Below, piece by piece: positions 1 through 7,067 of a DNA stretch of 26,862 bases (the first letter of the stretch is position 1; each line of letters opens with the position of its first letter). A model generated the notes under the pieces. That model was not told where the DNA came from and did no database searches. It was given only the letters and a program-made list of their open reading frames with translations. This DNA is from JBCBSS01 sp039819065 (lineage in GTDB: Bacteria > Bacteroidota > Bacteroidia > Cytophagales > Cyclobacteriaceae), in assembly GCA_039819065.1 (NCBI GenBank), contig JBCBSS010000109.1, forward strand, positions 1-26,862, read 5' to 3'. A program made the position numbers and the translations under genes.

Positions 1-185
1 TCTTAAATCATGATTCACCTGTTCATAGGCTTGCGGTTGAGACCAAACTGGACGTTTAACTTTTCTTATTCAAAAGGCTACTTGGAAACTTACTATTCAT
101 AACTGGTAATATTCAAAAATAAACTTCTCAATGTACAGTTTGGTCTCAACCGCAAGCCTATGAACAGGTGAATCATGATTTAAGA
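1..185. repeat. Perfect 50-bp inverted repeat flanking an 85-bp spacer
   Basis: Bases 1-50 are the exact reverse complement of 136-185. The spacer 51-135 is AT-rich and not symmetric. Each arm carries a 10-bp palindrome, AATCATGATT, near its outer end (6-15 and 171-180). The left arm starts at the window edge, so the repeat may be longer and a target-site duplication cannot be checked. No open reading frame of note lies inside. On the minus strand the spacer holds an exact TAnnTTTG box (TATTTTTG, read from 121 to 114), pointing away from the downstream repressor gene. Candidate explanations are an invertible segment, a miniature inverted-repeat element, or a long hairpin; the sequence does not decide among them. 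Confidence 0.9.
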
Positions 186-211
186 GAATTTCTACCTTAG
201 AATGCTATCCT

Positions 212-285
212 TTTACGAAGTTTTTCGTAAATAATTTGGAAGTACGAAAGCTTTCGCATATCATTGTTTTACGAAGAACTTCGTA
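212..285 (+). promoter_or_regulatory. Three tandem operator dyads, TACGAA-N4-TTCGTA
   Basis: Three 16-bp dyads lie just upstream of the BlaI-type gene. Dyad 1 is at 214-229 (its symmetry extends to 212-231), dyad 2 at 243-258 (one mismatch, TTCGCA in the right half) and dyad 3 at 270-285. Their centres are 29 and 27 bp apart. Dyad 3 ends four bases before the ATG. BlaI/MecI/CopY proteins bind short dyads as dimers and usually repress their own operon, so these are inferred to be the autoregulatory sites of the adjacent repressor. The half-site differs from the TACA/TGTA type known for staphylococcal BlaI/MecI. Confidence 0.8.
235..266 (+). promoter_or_regulatory. Bacteroidota-type promoter of the BlaI/BlaR pair
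   Basis: TTTG at 235-238 and TATCATTG at 259-266 are separated by 20 bases. This matches the TTTG / TAnnTTTG primary promoter pattern with one mismatch in the -7 box. Dyad 2 fills the spacer, dyad 1 lies just upstream of the -33 box, and dyad 3 covers the expected transcription start near 272. Repressor bound here should block RNA polymerase directly. Confidence 0.65.
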
Positions 286-289
286 GTAT

Positions 290-679
290 ATGACTGATTC
301 AAAAATAAAACCCACAGAAAAAGAGCTAGAAATACTCCAGGCATTATGGAGTATGGGACCGTCAACGGTTAGGGCCGTGAATGAGTTTCTAAGTGTGTCT
401 AATGCGGTAGGTTATACCACTACTCTCAAACTCATGCAGATCATGTTTGACAAGGGAATATTAGACAGAAAGAAACAAGGAAAGACCCACGTTTACCAAC
501 CTTTGATATCAGAAGAAACGACGCAACAGCAATTGCTTGACAAATTGCTGAACACTGCGTTCCGAGGTTCCGCCATGAAGTTAGTCATGCAGGCACTCGG
601 AAATCAAAAGTCATCCAAGAAAGAGCTTGATCAAATTAGGGCTTATCTGGACAAACTGGAGGATGATAACGAAAAGTAA
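290..679 (+). CDS. BlaI/MecI/CopY family transcriptional repressor
   Basis: A 129-residue protein with the length and layout of the BlaI/MecI/CopY family: an N-terminal winged helix (about residues 8-75) and a C-terminal dimerisation helix region. The stretch GYTTTLKLMQIMFDKG (from about residue 41) is the family's recognition helix and wing entry. The ATG follows operator dyad 3 by four bases, which fixes the start well. The M56 metalloprotease gene begins 59 bases downstream on the same strand, so the two form the usual repressor-sensor pair. In known systems the activated protease triggers cleavage of the repressor and releases its operators. Targets other than its own operon cannot be told from this window. 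Family assignment is firm; the signal is unknown. Confidence 0.9.
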   Translation: MTDSKIKPTEKELEILQALWSMGPSTVRAVNEFLSVSNAVGYTTTLKLMQIMFDKGILDRKKQGKTHVYQPLISEETTQQQLLDKLLNTAFRGSAMKLVMQALGNQKSSKKELDQIRAYLDKLEDDNEK

Positions 680-738
680 TTTATGATTGGCACCTCCTTA
701 ACAGGTCAAATAACAACTCAATAACAACATTTAAACTC

Positions 739-2664
739 ATGGAATTCATCGAATTATCTTCAATCTCATCAAACTTTATACATGCCGCTGGTTGGATGAT
801 CATTCACTCGCTCTGGCAAGGACTTCTGATCATCGCTGTACTATACATGATCAATCGGCTACTAAAGTCCAACTCGGCCAGTAACAAATATTGGCTATCC
901 CTTACTGCTATGTTTGCATTTGCAGTTTGGAGCTTAAGTACATTCATCTATCATTGGTCAAGTTATACACCGCCAGTTGAAGCTACCTCGGCCATCACTC
1001 AAGGTACTTTCTTGGTCAATGCCGCCGATCTACCCAGTGAAAGCTCCCAGCATATATCTAATTGGACTGTATTTGCTACCAACTATCTAGAAACCAATTT
1101 CTCCATGATCGTGGCACTTTGGACTTTGGGCGTTCTTTTCTTCTCATTAAGGTTGGCAGGGTCGTTTATTTATGTAAACCGGCTAAAGCACCACGGTACC
1201 TCTCCTGTCGCCAAACATTGGCAATCCAGATTTGATAAGCTAGCCAAAAGAATAGGTGTGAGTAAAACAGTTCAATATCTGCACTCCAAGCAGGTCAGTG
1301 TACCTATGGTAGTTGGTCATGCCAAACCATTTGTGCTACTGCCTTTTAGCGTTCTATCCGGATTAAGCACCACCCAGATAGAAGGGATAATAGCCCATGA
1401 ACTGGCCCATATTAAGCGTAATGACTATTTCATCAACATCATCCAATCTATCATAGAAACTATATTTTTCTTCAATCCATTTGTTTGGCTCATCTCCAAG
1501 ACTATCAATAAGGAAAGAGAGCATTGCTGCGATGATATGGCCATTCTAATGGGCACAAGTAAAGTAGAATACGTGCGTGCATTGGCTGATTTACAAACCT
1601 ATCAATTGAGCAATGCCAATTTAGCTATGAGCTTAGCAGGAAAAAAGAATCTATTGCTCAACAGGATCAAAAGGCTTATTGAGCGACCTTCTCAACCCAA
1701 AAGTAAAACGGAACGAGCGGTTGCAGCCATTATCCTAGTCGCCACATTGTTTATGATTTCTTGGTATCCATACTCATCAACTGCGGCTTCAGATAATACA
1801 TTGATGGCCAATACGCTTCATTATTTGAACAGCGAAATACTAGATGAACTGGATCAAAAAAATAGCGAATTAACCGAGCCAGGTTATTCAGAAGAGCAAA
1901 GGCTCAGGGAAATCAGGCTTGCCGAAATTGATCAAGTCAAAAAGCAAATAAATGAGCTCGAAAATAACGGCATTCCTTCTCCTCATCATGTGGAAGAAAT
2001 GGCTAAAATCAAATCGAGATATGCTGTCACTGAAACTGCTCCTCCTCTTCTCAAAGAAATATCTCCAATAGACACCCTTGAGCCCCAACAAAAGCTTATT
2101 GAAAAAGAGCTTCTTCTCCAGGAATTGCAAGAACAGCTTCTTGTATTGAACCAAAGACATGCTTTAGAAATCAGAAAAATAAGAGAGAAAATGGCCAAAA
2201 CAGCACGGGAGTTAATAGAACAACGTGATACTACGCTCGATCACTCGAATGAGCATAGGCTTCAGGAATTGATGAAAATGATTGAGCTTTCCACAATAAA
2301 ATTGAACCTATCAAAACTTGAATTAGCTGAGCAAATGAAAAATCTGGCTATTGAAAAAGAGTTAGCCCGTAAGCTGGAAATGGAAAAAGCAGAACGCTTG
2401 CTTAGGGAAAAGATGGCCTATATGGAAGATCAGCTACTACGACAACAGGAGCGTGCTGTTATGCTCAAAGAAGTGAACGTTGCTTTCGAACGTGAGGTAA
2501 TCCCTGAACTAAGAAAAGATGGCTACTTTGGTAAGGATGAGAAGTTAAAAACAATAGATATCATCAAGTCAGGAGAGATCAGGTTTAATGGCAAAAAGAT
2601 CAAAGACAAGCATAAAGCGAAGTATAAAAAGATTCACGACAAGTATTTCAAGAAAGATCGCTAA
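739..2664 (+). CDS. BlaR1/MecR1-type M56 membrane metalloprotease with coiled-coil C-terminus
   Basis: A 641-residue membrane protein. Hydrophobic segments lie near residues 16-38, 51-73, 121-146 and 327-345. The zinc motif HELAH is at 220-224, and the REHCCDD stretch (260-266) supplies the likely third ligand, E261; together these identify peptidase family M56. A further hydrophobic stretch follows HELAH (about 231-253), as in BlaR1. After the last membrane segment come about 295 residues rich in E, K, L and R, strongly predicted as coiled coil, ending in a basic tail. Canonical BlaR1 has a penicillin-binding sensor domain here; no SxxK-type serine sensor motif is evident. The protein is inferred to sense an unknown envelope signal and to inactivate the upstream repressor. 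Protease family is firm; function is inferred. Confidence 0.88.
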   Translation: MEFIELSSISSNFIHAAGWMIIHSLWQGLLIIAVLYMINRLLKSNSASNKYWLSLTAMFAFAVWSLSTFIYHWSSYTPPVEATSAITQGTFLVNAADLPSESSQHISNWTVFATNYLETNFSMIVALWTLGVLFFSLRLAGSFIYVNRLKHHGTSPVAKHWQSRFDKLAKRIGVSKTVQYLHSKQVSVPMVVGHAKPFVLLPFSVLSGLSTTQIEGIIAHELAHIKRNDYFINIIQSIIETIFFFNPFVWLISKTINKEREHCCDDMAILMGTSKVEYVRALADLQTYQLSNANLAMSLAGKKNLLLNRIKRLIERPSQPKSKTERAVAAIILVATLFMISWYPYSSTAASDNTLMANTLHYLNSEILDELDQKNSELTEPGYSEEQRLREIRLAEIDQVKKQINELENNGIPSPHHVEEMAKIKSRYAVTETAPPLLKEISPIDTLEPQQKLIEKELLLQELQEQLLVLNQRHALEIRKIREKMAKTARELIEQRDTTLDHSNEHRLQELMKMIELSTIKLNLSKLELAEQMKNLAIEKELARKLEMEKAERLLREKMAYMEDQLLRQQERAVMLKEVNVAFEREVIPELRKDGYFGKDEKLKTIDIIKSGEIRFNGKKIKDKHKAKYKKIHDKYFKKDR

Positions 2665-2686
2665 GGCAATATCGTTTGGTTAAGAG

Positions 2687-2725
2687 GGGGTACTCAATGC
2701 TTTTGAAGGTGGGTATCCCTTTTTT
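2687..2725 (+). terminator. Probable intrinsic terminator of the BlaI/BlaR operon
   Basis: GGGGTAC at 2687-2693 can pair with GTATCCC at 2713-2719 (seven pairs, one of them G-U). Inside the loop, TCAA and TTGA can also pair. A run of six T follows at 2720-2725. It begins 23 bases after the metalloprotease stop and overlaps the 3' end of the convergent folB gene, so folB codons double as a plus-strand terminator. Confidence 0.5.
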
Positions 2726-3071
2726 CTGACATCGTAATTTTAGCCCTTTCACACGTCCCTCCCAAGGGCGGGTTATATTTGGATACGCTTACTCTTACCA
2801 ATTCTACTTGGCCAAACTCGTCAAAAACCCTGTCTATTATTCGTTGACCGATATGCTCGAGCAGCTTAGATGGTTCTTCCATCTCATCTTTTACGATGCT
2901 ATAAAGCTGTTCATAGTTAAGTGCTTGAGATAACTTATCAGTTTCTGCTGCTCCGGTGAGATCAGTATCTACCGATACGTCTACAGAGAATTTGTTACCG
3001 TTTTGTCTTTCTTCTTCATAATAGCCGTGATAGGCATAGAATTCAAGACCTTCGAGTGCAATTTGACCCAT
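2694..3071 (-). CDS. folB: Dihydroneopterin aldolase
   Basis: A 125-residue FolB protein, slightly above the usual 115-125. It splits 7,8-dihydroneopterin to 6-hydroxymethyl-7,8-dihydropterin and glycolaldehyde in cytoplasmic folate synthesis. Family marks are YAYHGYYEEER (residues 12-22), NYEQLY with the conserved Tyr53, LLEHIGQRI with the substrate-binding Glu72, and SKYNPPLGG with the catalytic Lys98. It is the last gene of a minus-strand run: the DivIVA-type gene ends eight bases upstream, so the two are probably co-transcribed. No other folate gene is in the window. Its 3' end overlaps the terminator hairpin of the convergent operon. Confidence 0.93.
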   Translation of the reverse strand: MGQIALEGLEFYAYHGYYEEERQNGNKFSVDVSVDTDLTGAAETDKLSQALNYEQLYSIVKDEMEEPSKLLEHIGQRIIDRVFDEFGQVELVRVSVSKYNPPLGGTCERAKITMSEKRDTHLQKH

Positions 3072-3079
3072 TTGTAATG

Positions 3080-3817
3080 CTACTCTATTTCGTCAAAAAA
3101 TGAAGAAGTACCCGGTGCTTCAGGTTCAGAAGGCTTTTCTTTCTTACGTTCTTCCTCCTTCTGTTGGTGTCGTTCTAGGTTGTGATTCAATTCTTCGACG
3201 GTAGGTTTTTCGTAGGTATAATCAATTTTGGATGAAGACGTTTTTACTTTGACCGACTCTCTTTTCGCCTTAAGCAAATAATCCTCAAGGTCGAATTTGT
3301 GGCCCTGCCCTTTATATCTATCTACCTTTTCCAGAGCGTCCTGGGCAATATTTTTGATATCCGATAGCAGGTCATCTCTGTAATTCTCCAGCGTTTTATA
3401 AGCTTGTGCCAAAGACTTCAATCGCTCTTCCATTTCCTCGACATTATCCTTAGCGGTCATCTCAGCTTGTTCTATAGTATCCTTGGCTTTAGACTTGGCC
3501 TCATTCAGAATAGCTTCTGCACGGATTTGCGTCTCTTTGAGGTGTAACTCAGCGGTTTTGGTAGCCTGATCGATCATATTTGCGCCAGTGTCCTCAGCTG
3601 TCTTGAGTGTTTTGAACAGCGAATTCTCAACCTCTCTCAGCTTATCTACCTCCTTCTCAGAACCGTCGAGTTTTATTCTTAACTCCTTATTCTCATCCAT
3701 TAGTCTCTCCCATTCCTGGGAAAGCGACTGCAAAAAACCGTATACTTCCTCTTTATCGAGCCCTCTAAAAGCCTTCTCGAAGGTTTTTTGCCTTATCTCG
3801 AGTGGAGTAATTCTCAT
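3080..3817 (-). CDS. DivIVA domain-containing coiled-coil protein
   Basis: Starting at the ATG at 3817 gives 245 residues. A TTG codon 18 bases further upstream is open, but the DivIVA signature MRITPLEIRQKTFEKAFRG begins exactly at the ATG, so the shorter start is preferred. The N-terminal 35 residues or so are the membrane-curvature-binding DivIVA motif. A long coiled coil (about 35-170) follows, then a low-complexity, acidic and proline-containing tail. DivIVA proteins of Gram-positive bacteria mark poles and division sites; the role of the Bacteroidota version is not established. It lies between the WD40 gene (27 bases upstream) and folB (eight bases downstream), in one likely operon. Confidence 0.87.
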   Translation of the reverse strand: MRITPLEIRQKTFEKAFRGLDKEEVYGFLQSLSQEWERLMDENKELRIKLDGSEKEVDKLREVENSLFKTLKTAEDTGANMIDQATKTAELHLKETQIRAEAILNEAKSKAKDTIEQAEMTAKDNVEEMEERLKSLAQAYKTLENYRDDLLSDIKNIAQDALEKVDRYKGQGHKFDLEDYLLKAKRESVKVKTSSSKIDYTYEKPTVEELNHNLERHQQKEEERKKEKPSEPEAPGTSSFFDEIE

Positions 3818-3844
3818 AATGTCTCTTTTAACCAACTATGTACT

Positions 3845-4756
3845 TTAATCAAACTGGATATCCCATACCGATATTGTCCTGTCGTCACTGGCGCTCACCA
3901 ATTGATCTTCAAACTTAGACCATAATAGCTTATTTACAGAGGTTCCGTGCCCGGCGTGTCTTCCTTTATCGATTACTTTGAGTAGTTTGAATGCTTGCGC
4001 ATCCCATACTTTTATGGACTTATCCATGCTACAAGTTACGAAATGTTTGCCATCTGGGCTATAATCCAAATGATTAATAGCGTACATGTGAGCCACGATT
4101 TTATCCAAAGCCAAGTATCCAGCCTGAGCATCCCATATACTCAGGTGAGCATCGCGACTACCACTCAGAAGAAGCTGATTATCAGGAGAATACTTAAGTG
4201 TAAAGACCGAGTTCTCATGCGCTGATATCTCCTGAAGCATTTCTAAAGTTCTCAAGTCGAATATTCGAATGTGGTTATCACTATAACCCACAGCAAGCTC
4301 CATTCGGTCGCTATTGATGGCCAGCGACCTTGCACTCTTTTCAGAATGCTTTAGGTTCTTAAGCACCTGTAGTGTATTCACGTCAACCACTACCACTTCT
4401 CCATCACCAGTAGCTACAAAAACCAGATTCTCGAAAGAATCTATATCAAAAATAGCCGCCTTAGTCAAGTTGAGTGAGCTTACCTCCTTCCTACTCTCTA
4501 GATCGATAAGATGTATACCATCGTAATTATGTCCGGCGATCAGCACATTTTTAGGGGCATAATAGTGGAGACCATATACTGAATTTGGTAATTTGGCGAT
4601 TAAATGGCCATTCTCAGGATCATTGAGATCCCAAAGTACAACCATACCATCACCAGCTCCGGAAATGAAAAGATGTGGTTCATTGGTGGGTTCCAGGGTA
4701 TAAATACAATCACGGTGACCCGTCAGCGTTCGAAGTTTATTGACGTCAACACTCAT
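3845..4756 (-). CDS. WD40 repeat beta-propeller protein
   Basis: A 303-residue protein made almost entirely of WD40 repeats, with typical GH...D...WD spacing. Examples are GHRDCIYTL...VVLWDL at the start, SGSRDAHLSIWDA and CSMDKSIKVWDA in the middle, and SASDDRTISVWDI at the end. About seven blades fit one complete propeller. There is no signal peptide and no fused enzymatic domain, so it is probably a cytoplasmic scaffold. It is the first gene of the minus-strand run with the DivIVA protein and folB. Partners are unknown. Family call is firm. Confidence 0.9.
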   Translation of the reverse strand: MSVDVNKLRTLTGHRDCIYTLEPTNEPHLFISGAGDGMVVLWDLNDPENGHLIAKLPNSVYGLHYYAPKNVLIAGHNYDGIHLIDLESRKEVSSLNLTKAAIFDIDSFENLVFVATGDGEVVVVDVNTLQVLKNLKHSEKSARSLAINSDRMELAVGYSDNHIRIFDLRTLEMLQEISAHENSVFTLKYSPDNQLLLSGSRDAHLSIWDAQAGYLALDKIVAHMYAINHLDYSPDGKHFVTCSMDKSIKVWDAQAFKLLKVIDKGRHAGHGTSVNKLLWSKFEDQLVSASDDRTISVWDIQFD

Positions 4757-4831
4757 AAGATGTCCTTGTCTGTTTTATTAGTACATTTGAGGATTAGGGG
4801 TGTCTTCCCCGATGAAATAACAGAATCTTGC

Positions 4832-4850
4832 AAAGTTTGTCACAAACTTT
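4832..4850. promoter_or_regulatory. 19-bp perfect palindrome between divergent genes
   Basis: AAAGTTTGTcACAAACTTT is a perfect 9-bp inverted repeat around one central base. It sits in the 124-bp gap between the divergent WD40 and phosphopantetheinyl transferase genes. TTTG at 4836-4839 in its left arm could serve as the -33 element for a plus-strand -7 candidate, CATATTTG at 4862-4869, with a spacing of 22. A bound protein would then cover the promoter. The binding protein is unknown. Confidence 0.55.
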
Positions 4851-4880
4851 TATTGTTTTCACATATTTGTTCAATTAATA

Positions 4881-5525
4881 ATGCCCCTACTGAAGTTAGA
4901 AAAGATCAATGCTGATAGTCATTGGGCACTTTGGCAGATCGACGAGTCTGTTGATGAATTGGTATCTCAACAAATAGAAAAGGGGAAAAGTGATTTTGAG
5001 GAATGTGCTATCAGACATGAAAATAAGCAGAAAGAATGGCTGGCTGGACGATTAGCCTTGAAAGCATTGGTCGAAGAGCTTGGTTATGAATATCACGGTA
5101 TTTTCAAAGATGAATATGGTAAACCCTTCCTGATCAATCATCCAAATTTGCATATTTCACTATCAAATAGCTTTCCATTTGCTGCCGCTATCATCAGTAC
5201 GAAAAAGCAAGTAGGAATTGATCTGGAAACCGTTAAAGAAAAACTCAAGGCACTGGCGCCTAAGTTCCTTAACCAAGAGGAGTACGACATGGCTATTGGC
5301 GATGTGAGAAAGTTGTGCATCTGTTGGTCGGCCAAAGAAACACTCTACAAAATCTATGGCCGCAAGAGGTTAGCCTTTAAAGAAAATCTTCGTGTAGCCC
5401 CTTTTACAATCGCGGATTCCGGAACTATTGAAGGCCAAATTGTTTTAAATGGTCATAATGAGATTTATCCGATAAAGTACAGTATAGATGATTACTTTAT
5501 CGTGACTTATAATATAGATGAATAA
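4881..5525 (+). CDS. 4'-phosphopantetheinyl transferase superfamily protein
   Basis: A 214-residue Sfp-type enzyme, which moves the phosphopantetheine arm of CoA onto a serine of a carrier protein. The magnesium-binding VGIDLE (residues 111-116, D114 and E116) and WSAKETLYK (149-157, E153 and K152) are intact, and GKP (80-82) precedes the HISLSNS strand. Length suits the Sfp/HetI type rather than the short AcpS type. The carrier partner is not in this window. It could serve fatty acid synthesis, a polyketide or a peptide system. The next gene starts 14 bases after its stop and is probably co-transcribed. Confidence 0.9.
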   Translation: MPLLKLEKINADSHWALWQIDESVDELVSQQIEKGKSDFEECAIRHENKQKEWLAGRLALKALVEELGYEYHGIFKDEYGKPFLINHPNLHISLSNSFPFAAAIISTKKQVGIDLETVKEKLKALAPKFLNQEEYDMAIGDVRKLCICWSAKETLYKIYGRKRLAFKENLRVAPFTIADSGTIEGQIVLNGHNEIYPIKYSIDDYFIVTYNIDE

Positions 5526-5539
5526 ATTCACTCTTTGCT

Positions 5540-6115
5540 ATGCGTAAAAGTTTGATGATTATCGTTTTGTTTACTCTGACAATCTGCATGGGTCAGGCAC
5601 AGCAGATCAAGGATTTTTCGCTCACCAATGTTATGACCGGAGAATCTGTAGCCTTAAGCAGCCTCAAGGCAAGTAAGGGCGTTGTGATCATTTTCACCAG
5701 CCATACTTGTCCCTACGCCAAATATTATGACCGACGCATCAACAAGCTAATTAGTAGCTATGAAGGTGCCGAAGTAAACTTTCTAATGGTCAATTCAGAG
5801 GTCAAGCCACAGGAATCGGCCGAAGCCATGCTGGCAGAGGCCAAATCAAAGGGCTATAAAGTGCCTTATCTGGCCGATAAAAACCAGACAGTGATGAAGA
5901 TGCTAGGGGTAAAGAAGAGCCCTGAAGCTGTGGTGCTCAAAAGGAACGGACAAGGTTTTTCTGTCCTTTATCTGGGGGCCATAGATAACAATCCTCAGGT
6001 TGAATCCGATGTAAAAGAACAGTACTTGCTATTAGCAATAAAGAGTTTATTGGACGGCACCAAACCGGCCAAGACTACAGTACGACCTATTGGTTGTATC
6101 ATTAAAGGTGCTTAA
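5540..6115 (+). CDS. Secreted thioredoxin-fold redoxin-like protein
   Basis: A 191-residue protein with an N-terminal signal peptide (hydrophobic residues 5-17, likely cut after GQAQ). The mature part has a peroxiredoxin/TlpA-like thioredoxin fold. The active-site strand VVIIFTSHTCPYAK holds Cys57 in a CPYA motif, so there is only one cysteine at the CxxC position. A second cysteine, Cys186, sits in the C-terminal RPIGCIIKG tail and could be the resolving cysteine. It is probably a periplasmic thiol peroxidase or disulfide protein; the substrate is unknown. It follows the phosphopantetheinyl transferase gene closely and overlaps the convergent minus-strand gene by four bases. Confidence 0.82.
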   Translation: MRKSLMIIVLFTLTICMGQAQQIKDFSLTNVMTGESVALSSLKASKGVVIIFTSHTCPYAKYYDRRINKLISSYEGAEVNFLMVNSEVKPQESAEAMLAEAKSKGYKVPYLADKNQTVMKMLGVKKSPEAVVLKRNGQGFSVLYLGAIDNNPQVESDVKEQYLLLAIKSLLDGTKPAKTTVRPIGCIIKGA

Positions 6116-6969
6116 ATCTCACCCAGATCAGGGCCATCTGAAAGAGTGTGCAGTAGTACCTTGACCTCATCAGATCTCGCGTGATCTCCAATTTTTTCGA
6201 AGGAAACACTCAGATTTCTTAATGCTCTTCTTATAATCTCCTCATTGGTACAAGGTTGATAATACGTGTCATTCGGCGTTAACCTTAGCTCAGAGATATA
6301 GTTGTCTATGTCTTCTTTTAGAAAGATTAACCCTCTGTTGAAGGCGTTGATGTAAAACTGAGTTTGCTTATCCCCTTTATAGGTCAAGATGAAAAGATTA
6401 GGAAGGTTGACGCCAGAAATGGGCAATTTGAGCTTTTGTGCCACCAACATATATATCACACACAGCGTAATTGGATTTCCCTTCTTGGTTTCCAGCACAG
6501 TATTGATCATAGAATTTCCCGGAGAGTGGAAGTTCTTGGTGTTGGCTCTAAACTTAAGCTTATTAAACAATACGCTATTGAGGATCTTTACCTGGTCGTA
6601 GGGATGGATGTCAGGCTTGAATTCTAACCACACTTCGTAGTAAAGCTGTTCAAAATCCTGCTTTAGCTTCTCGTATTCTAGGTCGGGGTATTGGTATGTA
6701 CATATGAGCCACATACCCATGAGCAGGTCATCACTCGACTTCTCTTTCCACTCTGCAAGGCGCATCTTCAGTTGATCATATTGCAGAATGTGAACCAATT
6801 CCTCAATCCTTTTCTGTACTACGGGATTAAAGGCGTTCTCCCATTCTTCTTCCAAAAATGGAATGACTTCGTTGCCTAATGAGATGATCTTACTTTCTAC
6901 GTGGCTTAAAATCTGCTCGTCCTCGTCATCTAGCAAGGATACTAAAGCCTTTAATTCCTTTCCTTCCAT
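6112..6969 (-). CDS. SirB1/transglutaminase-like protein
   Basis: A 285-residue protein of the SirB1 (transglutaminase-like core) family. The hallmark is NSMINTVLETKKGNPITL (from about residue 152) followed by CVIYMLVAQKLKLPISGVNLPN, the usual RRGxPITL...LPxxGVxxPxHF pattern. Here the residue after GVNLP is Asn-Leu-Phe rather than Gly-His-Phe, so the usual histidine is absent. Cys170 lies in the core helix. An alpha-helical N-terminal region (1-110) and a C-terminal helical segment flank it. No signal peptide. SirB1 proteins have no settled biochemical role, and catalytic activity should not be assumed. Its stop overlaps the convergent redoxin gene by four bases. Confidence 0.75.
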   Translation of the reverse strand: MEGKELKALVSLLDDEDEQILSHVESKIISLGNEVIPFLEEEWENAFNPVVQKRIEELVHILQYDQLKMRLAEWKEKSSDDLLMGMWLICTYQYPDLEYEKLKQDFEQLYYEVWLEFKPDIHPYDQVKILNSVLFNKLKFRANTKNFHSPGNSMINTVLETKKGNPITLCVIYMLVAQKLKLPISGVNLPNLFILTYKGDKQTQFYINAFNRGLIFLKEDIDNYISELRLTPNDTYYQPCTNEEIIRRALRNLSVSFEKIGDHARSDEVKVLLHTLSDGPDLGEI

Positions 6970-6979
6970 CTTTCTAGAA

Positions 6980-6987
6980 CAAAAATA
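6980..6987 (-). promoter_or_regulatory. Candidate -7 box for the SirB1-like gene
   Basis: On the minus strand this reads TATTTTTG, an exact TAnnTTTG box, ending 10 bases before the ATG at 6969. A start about six bases downstream would give a nearly leaderless mRNA. No TTG lies at the expected -33 distance, so support is weak. Confidence 0.3.
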
Positions 6988-7067
6988 GAAGATTAAAAAA
7001 TTCGGATATGATTACCAAGCCCTTCCCTATTTCTTTCGTCGAAAAGAGCTTGTTCCAATTCAGAAGA

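Noticed and set aside
681..700. TTGGCACC resembling a sigma-54 -24 element between the repressor and protease genes
   Set aside because: No TTGC-like -12 element follows at the right distance.
290..2664. Classical beta-lactam resistance locus
   Set aside because: No beta-lactamase or penicillin-binding protein gene is present, and the protease lacks a penicillin-binding sensor domain.
3818..3835. TTG start for the DivIVA protein
   Set aside because: The family signature begins at the ATG at 3817.
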